From NCBI RefSeq assembly GCF_016429065.1, contig NZ_JAELTX010000038.1, positions 1 through 42,132 of the forward strand: DNA of 42,132 nt. The letters are read 5' to 3'. The position numbers and the translations under genes are program-made. How positions within the stretch are numbered: position 1 is the stretch's first letter; each line of letters begins with the position of its first letter. The notes beneath the pieces were generated by a model, which had not been told where the DNA came from, searched no databases, and worked only from the letters and a program-made list of their open reading frames with translations. The DNA comes from Pedobacter sp. ASV17 (GTDB taxonomy: Bacteria; Bacteroidota; Bacteroidia; Sphingobacteriales; Sphingobacteriaceae). Positions 24,125 through 32,432 of this stretch are shown here, piece after piece.

Positions 24125-25798
24125 GTGAATCATCTTAGGACATTACCCTTTATCCATCAATTTTTCTGTTTGTGTTTAGGCATTACAGTTCTGCTTTCCT
24201 GCAAAAAAAGCAACTCTAACAAAACTATAAACACGGATACCTCATTACATTTTACGGTAAATGGAGTAAGTAATGGCAGCTATAAATACACCAATCTTAC
24301 CCTTAAACCAGTCGTAAAATTTACTTTTACCGAAGCTATTAATACCGCTACCGTAAGCAGTGGCATTTTATTAAAAGATGCTTTAGGGACAAATTTACCC
24401 CTAACCGTTACCTATGAAAACGGCAATAAAATTGCCAACGTAACGCCTCAAAACAACCTCTCTTCGTTTAGCAGTTACGAACTTACTGTGAACGACCAAC
24501 TCAAATCAGCTGGCGGTGGCCGACTGATCAATCCCGCAAACATTACCCTCATCTCAGGCTTAGATGATACCGATAAATTTCCAAGGATAAGTGACGACGA
24601 GCTCCTTACCCTTGTTCAAAAACAAACCTTTAAATACTTCTGGGATTTTGCCCATCCCGCTAGTGGCATGGCCAGAGAAAGAAACACTTCTGGCAACACC
24701 GTTACCTCTGGAGGATCTGGTTTTGGCGTAATGGCCCTCATTACGGGCATTCACCGTAATTTTATCAGCCGAGCTGATGGACTTGCCAGAACCCAACAGA
24801 TCGTGAATTTCCTCAAAACAGCTGATCGCTTCCATGGTGCTTATTCACACTGGATAGATGGCAACACTGGAAAAGCCATCGCCTTTAGTACCAAAGATAA
24901 TGGTGGTGATTTAGTGGAAACTTCCTTGCTAATGGCTGGACTTTTAACGGCGCGTCAGTATTTTGATGGCACTGCCACTGCCGAAACCAATTTAAGAAAC
25001 GACATTACCACCTTATACAACCAAGTGGAATGGGACTGGTACCGCAATGGAACCAACTCACTTTTTTGGCATTGGAGCCCTAACTACAATTGGGACATGA
25101 ACCTTAAAATACAAGGTTGGAACGAATGTTTAATCACCTATGTACTTGCGGCATCCTCCCCTACACATAGCATTCCAAAAAATGTTTACGATGAGGGCTG
25201 GGCCAAAAATGGTGCGATGAAAAACAGTAGTACCTATTATGGCGTACAACTTCCATTAGGCAGTGCAAATGGCGGCCCTTTGTTCCTTTCGCAGTATTCG
25301 TTCCTAGGCATTAACCCTAACGGATTAAGCGATGCTTATGCCAATTACGAAACGCAAAACAAGGCACACGCCATGATTAACTATAATTACTGCGTAGCCA
25401 ATCCAGCAAATAATAATGGTTATGGTGCAAATTGCTGGGGACTAACCGCTAGCGATATTCCTAATGGATATACGGCTAGCTCACCTACTAACGACAGAGG
25501 AGTGATTGCCCCTACTGCTGCGCTGGCTTCATTTCCATACACCCCAACACAATCGATGGCGGCCCTTAAGTTCTTTTATTATAAATTGGGAGATAAGCTT
25601 TGGAAGGAATACGGTTTTATTGATGCCTTTAACCTCAACGATCCTTGGTTTGCCAGCTCTTTTTTAGCCATCGACCAAGGTCCAATCATCATTATGATTG
25701 AGAACCACCGAAGCAAGTTGTTATGGAACCTCTTTATGAGTGCCCCAGAAATTAAAACAGGAATGAAATCGCTCGGTTTTTCGAGCCCGAACCTATAA
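24125..25798 (+). CDS. GH144-type (Glycoamylase Pfam) glycoside hydrolase with N-terminal Ig-like domain
   Basis: 557 residues from a GTG start; no ATG precedes the signal peptide, whose lipidated Cys is at 26 (VLLSCKK). Residues about 35-145 form an SbsA/Big_5-type Ig-like domain (VVKFTFTEAINTATVSSGI, YELTVNDQLKSAGG). The catalytic (alpha/alpha)6 domain starts near 155: DDELLTLVQKQTFKYFWDFA, GSGFGVMALITGIHR, FLKTADRFHGAYSHWIDG, NGGDLVETSLLMAGLL, WHWSPNYNWDMNLKIQGWNE, FLAIDQGPIIIMIENHRS. Characterised GH144 members are endo-beta-1,2-glucanases or sophorohydrolases, so beta-1,2-glucan is the predicted substrate. A near-paralogue follows 12 nt downstream. Family assignment is strong, substrate inferred. 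Confidence 0.88.
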   Translation: MNHLRTLPFIHQFFCLCLGITVLLSCKKSNSNKTINTDTSLHFTVNGVSNGSYKYTNLTLKPVVKFTFTEAINTATVSSGILLKDALGTNLPLTVTYENGNKIANVTPQNNLSSFSSYELTVNDQLKSAGGGRLINPANITLISGLDDTDKFPRISDDELLTLVQKQTFKYFWDFAHPASGMARERNTSGNTVTSGGSGFGVMALITGIHRNFISRADGLARTQQIVNFLKTADRFHGAYSHWIDGNTGKAIAFSTKDNGGDLVETSLLMAGLLTARQYFDGTATAETNLRNDITTLYNQVEWDWYRNGTNSLFWHWSPNYNWDMNLKIQGWNECLITYVLAASSPTHSIPKNVYDEGWAKNGAMKNSSTYYGVQLPLGSANGGPLFLSQYSFLGINPNGLSDAYANYETQNKAHAMINYNYCVANPANNNGYGANCWGLTASDIPNGYTASSPTNDRGVIAPTAALASFPYTPTQSMAALKFFYYKLGDKLWKEYGFIDAFNLNDPWFASSFLAIDQGPIIIMIENHRSKLLWNLFMSAPEIKTGMKSLGFSSPNL

Positions 25799-25810
25799 AT
25801 ACACACACAA

Positions 25811-27136
25811 ATGAAATTAAAGTACTTTATTCCCATCATTGCCCTTTTAGGTAGCTGCTCGGTCAGTAAGACCAGCAATCAAAGTAAAAAACTTACCGAC
25901 GATGAGTTGCTTACGGTAGTACAAAAGCAAACTTACAAGTATTTTTACGAAGGAGCCGAACCTGTTTCTGGCCTTTCTAGAGAACGCTATCATAGCGATA
26001 ATGTATATCCGCAAAACGATAAGGATGTCATTGCTACTGGTGCTAGTGGCTTTGGCATTATGGGTACCATAGTAGCTATCAAACGCAAGTTCATTACTCG
26101 CGAGCAAGGTTATGTCCATCTTAAAAAAGGGCTTGATTTTTTGGCAAAAGCAGATAGATTTCATGGTGTTTGGCCACATTGGATGCTGCCAAGCGGTAAA
26201 GCAAAAGCTTTTGGCAAAAACGATGACGCTGGCGATTTGGTAGAAACCTCCTTTTTAGCACAGGCATTGGTTTGTGTCCGTCAGTACTATGCCAACGGGA
26301 ACGAACAAGAAAAAGCTTTGGCCCAAAAAGCTGATGAACTGTGGAAAGGCATTGACTGGAATTTTTACCGAAAGGATAATGAAAACGTACTGTACTGGCA
26401 TTGGTCGCCAAACTCTGGCTGGAAAATGAACTTCGCCATTACTGGCTATAACGAATGTTTAATTACCTACATCATGGCGGCTTGCTCGCCTACTTACGGC
26501 GTACCGCCAGAGGTTTATCACCAAGGTTGGGCCAAAAATGGTGCCATTAATACCAACATTTCCCTATACGGACATCCTGTAAAATTAAAACACAATGTAG
26601 TAGGCCAAAGCGTTGGACCTCTTTTTTGGGCACATTATTCTTATTTAGGCCTTAATCCAAAAGGTTTGAAAGACAAATACGCCGATTATTGGGAAGAAAA
26701 CAAAAGCCACACCCTTATTAACTACGACTATGCCATTGCCAATCCAAAAGGTTTTAAAGGTTATGGCAAAAACTCGTGGGGTTTAACGGCCAGCTATTCT
26801 GTAAAAGGTTATGCCGCTCATATGCCCAATGAAGATTTTGGTGTCATTAGCCCAACAGCCGCACTGTCTTCTTATCCTTATGCACCAAAAGAAAGCATGC
26901 AAGTGATGAGACATTTGTATGAAGACATGAAAGACAAGGTTTGGGGCGAATTTGGATTTTACGACGCTTACAGCGAGACCGCTAACTGGTACCCTAAAAG
27001 ATACATCGGTATTGACCAAGGACCCATTGTAGTGATGATAGAAAATGGCCGTACAGGCTTATTATGGAAACTTTTCATGAGCGCACCAGAGATACAAACA
27101 GGATTAACTAAACTAGGTTTTACCTATTCAAAATAG
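25811..27136 (+). CDS. GH144-type (Glycoamylase Pfam) glycoside hydrolase, single domain
   Basis: A 441-residue lipoprotein (Cys16 in LLGSCSVSK) made up of the catalytic domain alone. It repeats the motifs of the preceding protein nearly in register: DDELLTVVQKQTYKYFYEGA, GASGFGIMGTIVAIKR, FLAKADRFHGVWPHWMLPSG, DAGDLVETSFLAQALVCVRQYY, WHWSPNSGWKMNFAITGYNECL, IGIDQGPIVVMIENGRTGLLWKLFMSAPEIQTGL. It lacks the Ig-like module. The pair may split the work between long-chain and short-chain beta-1,2-glucan, as endo- and sophorose-releasing GH144 enzymes are both known. It starts 12 nt after its paralogue and ends 10 nt before the GH3 gene. Confidence 0.9.
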   Translation: MKLKYFIPIIALLGSCSVSKTSNQSKKLTDDELLTVVQKQTYKYFYEGAEPVSGLSRERYHSDNVYPQNDKDVIATGASGFGIMGTIVAIKRKFITREQGYVHLKKGLDFLAKADRFHGVWPHWMLPSGKAKAFGKNDDAGDLVETSFLAQALVCVRQYYANGNEQEKALAQKADELWKGIDWNFYRKDNENVLYWHWSPNSGWKMNFAITGYNECLITYIMAACSPTYGVPPEVYHQGWAKNGAINTNISLYGHPVKLKHNVVGQSVGPLFWAHYSYLGLNPKGLKDKYADYWEENKSHTLINYDYAIANPKGFKGYGKNSWGLTASYSVKGYAAHMPNEDFGVISPTAALSSYPYAPKESMQVMRHLYEDMKDKVWGEFGFYDAYSETANWYPKRYIGIDQGPIVVMIENGRTGLLWKLFMSAPEIQTGLTKLGFTYSK

Positions 27137-27146
27137 AGATTATAGC

Positions 27147-29438
27147 ATGAAGAAAATCATTATAGCATTTGCCGCAGCCTTAACCTTACCCGCTTTTGCA
27201 CAAAAAGCAAAAACAGTTGTTACGGAGAAACAGAAAATGGATGCTTTTGTCAAAAACCTGATGGCTAAAATGACGGTGGATGAAAAAATCGGACAATTGA
27301 ACCTTGTAACTGGAGGGGAAGCAACTACAGGAGCAGCCGTAAGTACTGGTGTAGAATCTAAAATTGCCAAAGGAAATGTGGGGGGGATTTTTAGTTTAAC
27401 TACCCCTCAAAAAATCCGCAAGGCACAGGAAATCGCGATGCGCAGCCGACTAAAAATCCCTTTGATTTTTGGACAAGATGTTATTCATGGTTATAAAACA
27501 ACCTTCCCTATTCCGCTGGCTTTAGCGGCTAGTTGGGACATGTCATTAATCGAAAAAACAGCAAGAGTGGCTGCCACTGAAGCCACTGCAGATGGTTTAA
27601 ACTGGACCTTTTCACCAATGGTAGATTTGTCTCGCGACCCACGTTGGGGACGTGTAGCCGAAGGAAATGGAGAAGACCCATTTTTAAGTTCTGCTATTGC
27701 CAGGGCCATGGTGAAAGGTTACCAAGGGAATGACCTTAAAGCGGTAAATACCATGATGGCCTGTGTAAAACACTTGGCATTATACGGAGCATCAGAAGCT
27801 GGTAGAGATTACAATACCACCGATATGAGTTTAGACAGAATGTACAACGAGTATCTTCCGCCATACAAAGCCGCGATAGATGCGGGCGCAGGAAGTGTAA
27901 TGGTGTCATTTAACGACATTAACGGCGTACCTGCTACGGCAAACAAATGGTTATTGACAGATTTGCTTAGAAAACAATGGGGCTTTACAGGCTTTGTAGC
28001 TTCAGATTATACAGGGGTAAGTGAGCTTGTGCCACATGGCTTGGGCGATTTAAAACAAGTATCGGGCCTGGCCTTAAAAGCGGGAACAGATATGGATATG
28101 GTAAGCGAAGGTTTTTTAACCACCCTTAGCCAATCATTAAAAGAAGGTAAAGTAACCATTGCCCAAATCAACAACGCTTGTCGCTTAATTTTAGAAGCAA
28201 AGTACAAATTGGGTTTATTTGATGATCCATTCAAATATTGCAGCGAAGAAAGAGCTGCTAACGAAATTTTAACTACAGACAACTTAAAGTTTGCCCGCGA
28301 AACGGCTACCAAAACGTTTGTGTTATTAAAAAACGAGAACCAAACCCTTCCATTGCAGAAAAAAGGCACCATTGCCTTAGTAGGTCCTTTGGCTAACACC
28401 AGATCAAACATGCCTGGTACTTGGAGCGTAAATGCCGATTTTGCCCGTATCCCTACCCTATTGGAAGGCTTAACTACTGTAGCTGGCAAAGACGTAAAAA
28501 TATTACACGCCTTAGGTTCTAACCTTATTGGCGACCCTAACCAGCAAATTTGGGGTACTGCCCACGGACGTGACATTCCAAGAGACAACAGAACTGAAAG
28601 CGAAATCATTGCCGAAGCCGTAAAAATTGCCGAAAAGGCTGATGTTGTAGTCGCTGCTTTAGGAGAAGCCTCTGAAATGAGCGGCGAAAGCTCAAGCCGT
28701 ACCGATATTGGCATTCCTGATACCCAAAGAAGATTATTAGCTGCCCTATTACAAACGGGTAAACCCGTAGTATTGGTTTTATTTGCGGGCAGACCAATGA
28801 CCTTAACTTGGGAGCAACAAAATGTACCAGCCATTTTAAACGTTTGGTTTGGTGGTGTTGAAGCAGCCCATGCCATTAGCGATGTATTGTTTGGTGATGC
28901 AAATCCATCTGGTAAAATCACCATGACTTTCCCTCAAAATGTTGGTCAGATACCGCTTTACTATGCACATAAAATGACTGGTCGTCCGCTGGGTAACAAT
29001 AAATGGTTTACCCGTTTCCTTTCTAACTATTTAGATGTAAGTAATGAGCCTTTATATCCTTTTGGTTATGGTTTAAGCTATACCACGTTTAACTATGGTG
29101 ATGTTAAAATTAGTAGCAACAGCTTTAAACCTGGTCAAAAAATAACGGTAAGCACTACCCTAACCAACAGCGGCAAGCGTGCAGGCGAAGAAGTAGTACA
29201 GCTTTACATTCGAGACTTGGTAGGCACTAGCACAAGACCAGTAAAGGAACTGAAAGGTTTCCAAAAAATCAACCTTCAACCTGGCGAAACCAAGAATGTA
29301 AGCTTTACCATTTCAGAGGAAATGTTGAGATTTTATAACAGTGACCTTAAATTTGTTTCTGAAGCAGGAGATTTTAAAGCGTTTATTGGTACAAATTCAA
29401 GAGACGTTAAAGAGGTTGATTTTAAGTTAGTGAAGTAG
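27147..29438 (+). CDS. GH3 beta-glucosidase (BglX-like)
   Basis: 763 residues, periplasmic; signal peptide about 1-19 (LPAFAQ). GH3 N-terminal barrel about 30-380 (MTVDEKIGQLN, FGQDVIHGYKTTFPIPLA, FSPMVDLSRDPRWGRVAEG, CVKHLALYGASEAGRDYN, with nucleophile Asp287 in GFVASDYTG), GH3 C-terminal alpha/beta domain about 400-620 (KTFVLLKNENQTLPL, ALGEASEMSGESSSR carrying the acid/base region), and a fibronectin III-like domain at the end (VSTTLTNSGKRAGEEVVQLYI, LKGFQKINLQPGE). It should release glucose from oligosaccharides made by the GH144 enzymes; sophorose-specific GH3 enzymes occur beside GH144 genes in Bacteroides. Starts 10 nt after the second GH144 gene. Confidence 0.95.
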   Translation: MKKIIIAFAAALTLPAFAQKAKTVVTEKQKMDAFVKNLMAKMTVDEKIGQLNLVTGGEATTGAAVSTGVESKIAKGNVGGIFSLTTPQKIRKAQEIAMRSRLKIPLIFGQDVIHGYKTTFPIPLALAASWDMSLIEKTARVAATEATADGLNWTFSPMVDLSRDPRWGRVAEGNGEDPFLSSAIARAMVKGYQGNDLKAVNTMMACVKHLALYGASEAGRDYNTTDMSLDRMYNEYLPPYKAAIDAGAGSVMVSFNDINGVPATANKWLLTDLLRKQWGFTGFVASDYTGVSELVPHGLGDLKQVSGLALKAGTDMDMVSEGFLTTLSQSLKEGKVTIAQINNACRLILEAKYKLGLFDDPFKYCSEERAANEILTTDNLKFARETATKTFVLLKNENQTLPLQKKGTIALVGPLANTRSNMPGTWSVNADFARIPTLLEGLTTVAGKDVKILHALGSNLIGDPNQQIWGTAHGRDIPRDNRTESEIIAEAVKIAEKADVVVAALGEASEMSGESSSRTDIGIPDTQRRLLAALLQTGKPVVLVLFAGRPMTLTWEQQNVPAILNVWFGGVEAAHAISDVLFGDANPSGKITMTFPQNVGQIPLYYAHKMTGRPLGNNKWFTRFLSNYLDVSNEPLYPFGYGLSYTTFNYGDVKISSNSFKPGQKITVSTTLTNSGKRAGEEVVQLYIRDLVGTSTRPVKELKGFQKINLQPGETKNVSFTISEEMLRFYNSDLKFVSEAGDFKAFIGTNSRDVKEVDFKLVK

Positions 29439-29452
29439 TTTGAGCGTTTTAA

Positions 29453-29485
29453 AGACTTACGAAGTTTACAAAACTTCGTAAGTCT
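29453..29485. repeat. REP-like palindrome, family B
   Basis: AGACTTACGAAGTTT (29453-29467), loop ACA, AAACTTCGTAAGTCT (29471-29485): a perfect 15-3-15 palindrome, the same architecture as family A. Compared with family A, the inner ACCT/AGGT pair is replaced by ACTT/AAGT, so pairing within the arm is preserved. Confidence 0.9.
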
Positions 29486-29498
29486 AAGCAAATCCCGT

Positions 29499-29582
29499 CA
29501 TTTCGAACACGGAGAGAAATCTAACGATATGCTATAAAGTTACTAGATTTCTCTCCCGAACTTTCGGGATCGAAATGATGGA
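29499..29582. repeat. Family C inverted repeat
   Basis: The left arm has GTCATTTCGA and GAGAGAAATCT; the right arm has AGATTTCTCTCCCGAAC and GGGATCGAAATGA. The arms are inverted around a roughly 20-nt centre. The right arm is the same sequence that recurs in each unit of the 38.8-40.4 kb array. Confidence 0.8.
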
Positions 29583-29754
29583 GTACCTTTGTCATTCAGA
29601 GCGTAACTTGTACCGATTCTTCGGTAGCGAAGACCGCGAAGCAGCTACGTAGTAAATCTCTAGAGCTATTCAAATAACCCTATATTAGATTTAACTTCTT
29701 TGATTTTCAATTCTCACAATGTTCAAAATGACAGCATTATTCAAATAATACAAT

Positions 29755-30531
29755 ATGAAAAGAATAAGCACAGCCCTTCTATTATTTTTCTTGAGCATCA
29801 CCACATTTGCCCAAGACCTTTCTCTATACAAAAAAGAGACTTTTGTAGCCAATGGCGATACCTTGAAATATCGTATACTTTACCCTAAAAATTTCGATAG
29901 CCAGAAAAAATATCCTGTCATCCTCTTCTTACACGGTCGTGGCGAAAGTGGTAACGACAATGAAAAACAACTGGCCAATGGGGGCAAGCTCTTTTTAAAT
30001 GAAAACTTCAGGAACAGCCAAGAGGTAATTACCATTTTTCCGCAATGTGCTTCCAACAGCTACTGGGCCAATGTAGAAATTGACACCGTAAACACTAAGC
30101 GTTTCTTCACCTTTGTAAAAGGCGGTCGTCCTACCAAAGCAATGAGCTTGGTGCTTCAATTTACCGACAGCTATTTTAAAAACAGCTTTGTTGATCCTAG
30201 CAAAATTTATGTAGGCGGTCTATCCATGGGCGGTATGGGAACTTTTGAAATCTTACGAAGAAAACCAAACACCTTTGCCGCGGCATTTGCCATTTGTGGT
30301 GGCGACAATGTACTTAATGCCAAAAAATACAAGCATGTACCACTTTGGATTTTCCATGGTGGTTTAGATGATGTGGTTACTCCGCAGTTTTCTTATGGCA
30401 TTTACCGTGAACTTAAAAAGCTGGGCAATACCCCAAAGTTTACAGTTTACCTAAAAGCTAATCACAATAGTTGGGATAGTGCCTTTGCCGAACCAGATTT
30501 GTTACCTTGGTTGCTTTCACACAAAAAATAA
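29755..30531 (+). CDS. Secreted alpha/beta-hydrolase esterase (PHB-depolymerase/carboxylesterase type)
   Basis: 258 residues with a cleavable signal peptide (about 1-20, TTFAQ). The fold is a compact esterase: LFLHGRGESGND at 57-68 as oxyanion region, IFPQCASNSYW, the nucleophile elbow GGLSMGGMG with Ser157, the acid in HGGLDDVV (Asp205 or 206) and His237 in KANHNSW. It resembles peptidase-S9-like esterases often encoded near PULs, which may strip acyl groups from glycans. It lies 316 nt beyond the GH3 gene, separated by repeats, so membership of the PUL is only possible. The next gene starts 25 nt downstream. Confidence 0.85.
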   Translation: MKRISTALLLFFLSITTFAQDLSLYKKETFVANGDTLKYRILYPKNFDSQKKYPVILFLHGRGESGNDNEKQLANGGKLFLNENFRNSQEVITIFPQCASNSYWANVEIDTVNTKRFFTFVKGGRPTKAMSLVLQFTDSYFKNSFVDPSKIYVGGLSMGGMGTFEILRRKPNTFAAAFAICGGDNVLNAKKYKHVPLWIFHGGLDDVVTPQFSYGIYRELKKLGNTPKFTVYLKANHNSWDSAFAEPDLLPWLLSHKK

Positions 30532-30555
30532 GCTAGTTTCGTAAAAAATTAGACC

Positions 30556-31014
30556 ATGGATTTACCTAATATTTTTACCAAAGAAGTAGTAGAAGGTGTG
30601 ATCGAAAGGATCAACAAATTAACACCAAGTTCGCAACCTTTATGGGGCAAAATGAGTGTTGCCCAAATGTTGGCACATTGCTGTGTACCTTACGAAATGG
30701 TGTATACCGATAAACATCCGAAACCAGGTTTCTTGATGGCGTTTATTTTAAAAAGCTTCATCAAAAAAGCAGTCGTGTCGACCAAGCCCTATTCTAAAAA
30801 TTTAAAAACAGCTCCTGCATTTTTAGTCAGTGACGAGAAAGATTTTGAAACGGAAAAAAAACGCTTGGCTGATTACATTAGAGAAACACAAGTATTGGGC
30901 GCTTATATTTTTGATGGTAAAGTTTCCCTTTCATTTGGTCCTTTGAGTGCTAATGAATGGAATAACATGTTCTACAAACATTTGGATCATCACCTTAAAC
31001 AGTTTGGGGTATAA
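30556..31014 (+). CDS. DUF1569 (DinB-like) protein
   Basis: A 152-residue soluble protein. LWGKMSVAQMLAHCCVPYEM near residues 28-47, FLVSDEKDFETEKKRL in the middle, and FGPLSANEWNNMFYKHLDHHLKQFG at the end match DUF1569, a four-helix DinB/YfiT-like family. Histidines at the N-terminal AHC and the C-terminal HLDHH are placed where DinB-like proteins bind a metal, but no enzyme activity can be assigned. It is 25 nt after the esterase gene and likely cotranscribed. A family A palindrome follows 14 nt after the stop. Confidence 0.85.
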   Translation: MDLPNIFTKEVVEGVIERINKLTPSSQPLWGKMSVAQMLAHCCVPYEMVYTDKHPKPGFLMAFILKSFIKKAVVSTKPYSKNLKTAPAFLVSDEKDFETEKKRLADYIRETQVLGAYIFDGKVSLSFGPLSANEWNNMFYKHLDHHLKQFGV

Positions 31015-31027
31015 AAAACTTCGCTAG

Positions 31028-31060
31028 AAACCTCGTAGGTTTCAAAAACCTAAGAGGTTT
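31028..31060. repeat. REP-like palindrome, family A copy 3 (3' flank of the RAYT gene)
   Basis: AAACCTCGTAGGTTT, loop CAA, AAACCTAAGAGGTTT; one mismatch in the right arm. It is followed by AGTATGAATAATC, the same flank as the copies at 32132 and 32246. It lies 43 nt beyond the RAYT stop codon. Confidence 0.88.
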
Positions 31061-31102
31061 AGTATGAATAATCAAAGAATTGCAGAATTACGAAGTTTAA
31101 TA

Positions 31103-31663
31103 TCACTTTTCAAGGTCAAGCTGTTCATTGAGAAAAATGTGTCTACCTTCATGGTATTTCTCAAACAACGACCTTCCACCAAACCAATCTAACAGCTCTT
31201 CTCTTTTTAAATTAGTTTTCTGTTTTGATAAAATAGCTTTGTATGATGAATGTCGATAATCTCTAAAATCAGCAATAATTTTATGATGCTGAGGATTGGA
31301 GTGAATGTAATATATAACACCCGTTAAATAGCTATCGTCTGTTATTTCTTTCTTCTTAAATCTCTCTGCAAATAGCTTTCCTGACCTATCATATTTTTTA
31401 TTAAAAGCCTTAGCATAAGCATTAAATAAATTAGAAAAGTATTGCTCTATGGCAATAGCTTCATCTTTTATCCTTATCAATAAATGAAAGTGATTTGATA
31501 ATAGACAATAAGCATATACATCAGCCACAGGACTGATGTATTTTTTTATCAGCATCAAAAAATAAGTATAGTTAGCATCTTCCTTGAAAAGAGCTTCCTT
31601 ATTATTTCCACGGTTATAGATGTGATAAAAACAGCTATTTTGTAAAATTACAGTTTCTACCAT
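31103..31663 (-). CDS. REP-associated tyrosine transposase (RAYT), Y1/HUH family
   Basis: 186 residues from the ATG at 31663, which opens with MVETVILQNSCFYHIYNRGNNKE as RAYTs usually do; an ATG at 31699 would add 12 hydrophobic residues without family support. It belongs to the IS200/IS605-like Y1 transposase superfamily (single-strand HUH nucleases). The HUH motif is HFHLLIR (His58, His60), preceded by DVYAYCLLSN, with RSGKLFAERFKKKEI in the middle and YLTGVIYYIHSNPQHHK carrying the probable catalytic Tyr. Known RAYTs bind and cut single-stranded REP hairpins. The frame is intact. Family A palindromes lie on both sides, 43 nt after the stop and about 66 nt before the start, with an array of more copies upstream. 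Confidence 0.9.
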   Translation of the reverse strand: MVETVILQNSCFYHIYNRGNNKEALFKEDANYTYFLMLIKKYISPVADVYAYCLLSNHFHLLIRIKDEAIAIEQYFSNLFNAYAKAFNKKYDRSGKLFAERFKKKEITDDSYLTGVIYYIHSNPQHHKIIADFRDYRHSSYKAILSKQKTNLKREELLDWFGGRSLFEKYHEGRHIFLNEQLDLEK

Positions 31664-31729
31664 AAGTATAAATATAATAGAAACCAGTCTGTTTTTCAAA
31701 ATATTACAGGTCTTCGCCTTGCTTAGAAA

Positions 31730-32392
31730 AAACCTCGTAGGTTTTTAAAACCTACGAGGTTTACCGACCCCATTAATCACATCACAAAACAGTTTGGGAC
31801 GTAAACTACGCTATAGACTTACGAAGTCAAAACCAAGACTTACGAAGTTTAGCTTTAATTGCTTATTGTTTTCAAAGGTAAAGTTGAGGGCTTCGCCGTT
31901 TAAAAACTTCGTAAGTCTCATTATAAAGCACAAACCTCGTAGGTTTTAAAAACCTACGAGGTTTACCGACCCCATTAATCACATCACAAAACAGTTTGGG
32001 ACGTAAACTACGCTATAGACTTACGAAGTCAAAACCAAGGCTTACGAAGTTTAGCTTTAATTGTTTATTGTTTTCAAAGGTAAAGTTGAGGGCTTCGCCA
32101 TAGAAACTTCGTAAGTATCCTTATAAAGCACAAACCTCGTAGGTTTTTGAAACCTACGAGGTTTAGTATGAATAATCGATGGCTTTTCAAATTTCCTTAT
32201 ACAAAACCTATAAGGTTTGATTGAAAAAAAATTCTCTGTAAATAAAAACCTCGTAGGTTTTTGAAACCTACGAGGTTTAGTATGAATAATCGACGGCTTT
32301 TCAAATTTCCTTATACGAAACCTATAAGGTTTAATCGAAAAAAAATTCTCTGTAAATAAAAACCTCGTAGGTTTTTGAAATCTACGAGGTTT
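31730..32392. repeat. Array of family A REP-like palindromes beside the RAYT
   Basis: Five family A palindromes at 31730, 31932, 32132, 32246 and 32360 (33 nt each). Intervals are 202, 200, 114 and 114 nt, so two kinds of unit are repeated. The 200-nt unit carries inverted family B arms (31836-31850 with 31904-31918; 32038-32052 with 32104-32116). The 114-nt unit carries a third arm type, AAACCTATAAGGTTT (32204-32218 and 32318-32332). The last copy has one mismatch. There is no coding content between the RAYT start and the yebC stop. Confidence 0.9.
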
Positions 32393-32432
32393 AATCGCTT
32401 AAAAGAGGCTTAAATAAATTTTAAACCTTAGC

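Larger units (their letters stand above)
29439..29754. other. Repeat-bearing gap after the PUL
   Basis: 316 nt with no gene. It holds a perfect family B palindrome (29453-29485), a family C inverted repeat (29499-29582) and what looks like a decayed further C-type arm near 29590-29670 (GTCATTCAGAGCG ... AAATCTC). It probably marks the end of the PUL transcript. Confidence 0.6.

Noticed and set aside
24560..24835. 91-codon antisense frame in the first GH144-type gene
   Set aside because: Lies within conserved catalytic-domain coding sequence and has no supporting motif.
28007..28924. 305-codon open frame antisense to the GH3 gene
   Set aside because: It overlaps a clearly assigned GH3 enzyme in full, has an unremarkable composition for an antisense shadow and shows no family motif.
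31664..31699. 12-residue N-terminal extension of the RAYT
   Set aside because: Hydrophobic and unlike family N termini; the ATG at 31663 fits better.
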